From assembly GCA_001564255.1 (NCBI GenBank), contig LKNC01000166.1, positions 1 through 6,342 of the forward strand: a DNA stretch of 6,342 nucleotides, in the 5' to 3' direction. The position numbers and the translations under genes are program-made. Numbering within the stretch: position 1 is the stretch's first letter; each line of letters opens with the position of its first letter. The DNA comes from Natrialbaceae archaeon Tc-Br11_E2g1. GTDB taxonomy: Archaea; Halobacteriota; Halobacteria; Halobacteriales; Natrialbaceae. The notes under the pieces were generated by a model. It ran no database searches. It saw only the letters and a program-made list of their open reading frames with translations, and was not told the DNA's origin. Shown here one piece after another: positions 5,874 through 6,342 of this stretch.

Positions 5874-6342
5874 TCACAACAGCCCGTCCTCTTTGGCGAG
5901 CAACAGCCCGTTTATGCTCGCGTCGTTCGCCGGCTCCTCGCGGGCACGCTCGAGTGCGTCCTCGACCGGTACCGTCCGCACCTCGAGGAACTCGTTACTG
6001 TCGAGTTCGCGCTCGCCGGGTTCGAGACCCTCGGCGTAGACGATCCCCCGCCGATGGCGCAGTACACCCGTCGCGACGGCGTACTCCTGGATGAGGGCGG
6101 TACTCGAGGGCCGAAAACCGGTTTCCTCCTCGAGTTCGCGGGCCCCGGCGGTCGTGTACGATTCACCCTCCTCGACGATTCCGGCGGGGAGCTCGAGGTT
6201 CGTCTCCCGGATCGTCGGGCGGTACTGTTCGACGAACAGGAGGTCGTCCCCGATCCGGGCGACGACGACCACCGCCGCCGGCAGGTCCGCCCAGTAGTAG
6301 CGTTTCTCCGTGCCGTCGGGTTGCGCTAACAGATCGTAGCCG
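5874..6342 (-). CDS. Nudix hydrolase, ADP-ribose pyrophosphatase-like (5' end outside the window)
   Basis: Nudix enzymes hydrolyse nucleoside diphosphates linked to another group. The LPAG segment directly before the Nudix box, with an EQYRP strand upstream, is typical of ADP-ribose pyrophosphatases that yield AMP and ribose 5-phosphate. The reading frame stays open to the window edge with 155 codons visible, beginning GYDLLAQPDGTEKRYYWADL, so the start codon lies beyond 6342. The GTG at 6272 is internal and would delete the conserved first beta-strands. The Nudix box is intact at visible residues 54-76: G54, E60, then R68-E69-L-E-E72-E73-T-G75-F, matching GX5EX7REUXEEXGU with Phe at the last hydrophobic site. 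The C-terminal part (LEPGERELDSNEFLEVRTVPVEDAL) is the normal family tail. It lies upstream of the Acs-like gene on the same strand, 134 nt away with a hairpin between. Co-transcription is possible but not shown. The exact substrate is inferred from family resemblance. Confidence 0.9.
   Translation of the reverse strand, partial: GYDLLAQPDGTEKRYYWADLPAAVVVVARIGDDLLFVEQYRPTIRETNLELPAGIVEEGESYTTAGARELEEETGFRPSSTALIQEYAVATGVLRHRRGIVYAEGLEPGERELDSNEFLEVRTVPVEDALERAREEPANDASINGLLLAKEDGLL

Noticed and set aside
5874..6272. Nudix gene as a complete 132-aa protein starting at the GTG at 6272.
   Set aside because: The frame is open for 23 more codons to the window edge and encodes a recognisable beta-strand region (PDGTEKRYYWAD). 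The GTG is an internal Val codon in a VVVV strand.
1..6342. Mobile element, CRISPR array, toxin-antitoxin, defence or other novel gene system.
   Set aside because: All substantial coding DNA is accounted for by five well-known housekeeping or metabolic families. There are no terminal inverted repeats, target duplications, spaced direct repeats or unknown gene clusters.

Overview
The window looks like an ordinary stretch of a haloarchaeal (class Halobacteria) chromosome. The DNA is GC-rich, and most of the encoded proteins are strongly acidic and poor in lysine, as expected of a salt-in cytoplasm. One gene is an unmistakable archaeal transcription factor B. The tetranucleotide CTAG, which haloarchaeal genomes are known to avoid, was seen only once (about 2153). 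I cannot name the genus from the sequence alone.

Layout, left to right. An AMP-forming medium/long-chain acyl-CoA synthetase runs rightward (46-1674). It converges on a TFB-family general transcription factor on the minus strand (1776-2762), with a hairpin in the 101-nt gap. A 241-nt non-coding region (2763-3003) separates TFB from a divergent DUF84/YjjX-type inosine/xanthosine triphosphatase (3004-3555). It carries a good BRE/TATA pair for TFB and a TATA-like box just upstream of the NTPase. The NTPase converges on an Acs-like AMP-forming acyl-CoA synthetase on the minus strand (3739-5739), with a strong hairpin abutting the synthetase stop codon. Behind the synthetase, on the same strand, is a Nudix hydrolase of the ADP-ribose pyrophosphatase kind (5874 to the window edge, missing its N-terminus). 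A third hairpin lies in the 134-nt gap between the Nudix gene and the synthetase.

Function. The two synthetases activate carboxylic acids to CoA thioesters by the two-step adenylation/thioesterification reaction and probably feed beta-oxidation or central metabolism. The Acs-like one lacks the tryptophan that restricts true acetyl-CoA synthetases to acetate, so it should not be assumed to use acetate. The NTPase and the Nudix enzyme are both nucleotide house-cleaning enzymes. No operon clearly ties the genes together, because gene directions alternate.

I found no mobile element, CRISPR array, RNA gene, defence island or other novel system. The items worth a second look are the tandem octamer over the TFB promoter and its apparent leader, the substrate-pocket change in the Acs-like enzyme, the three intergenic hairpins, and a large excess of the palindrome CTCGAG that extends into non-coding DNA.
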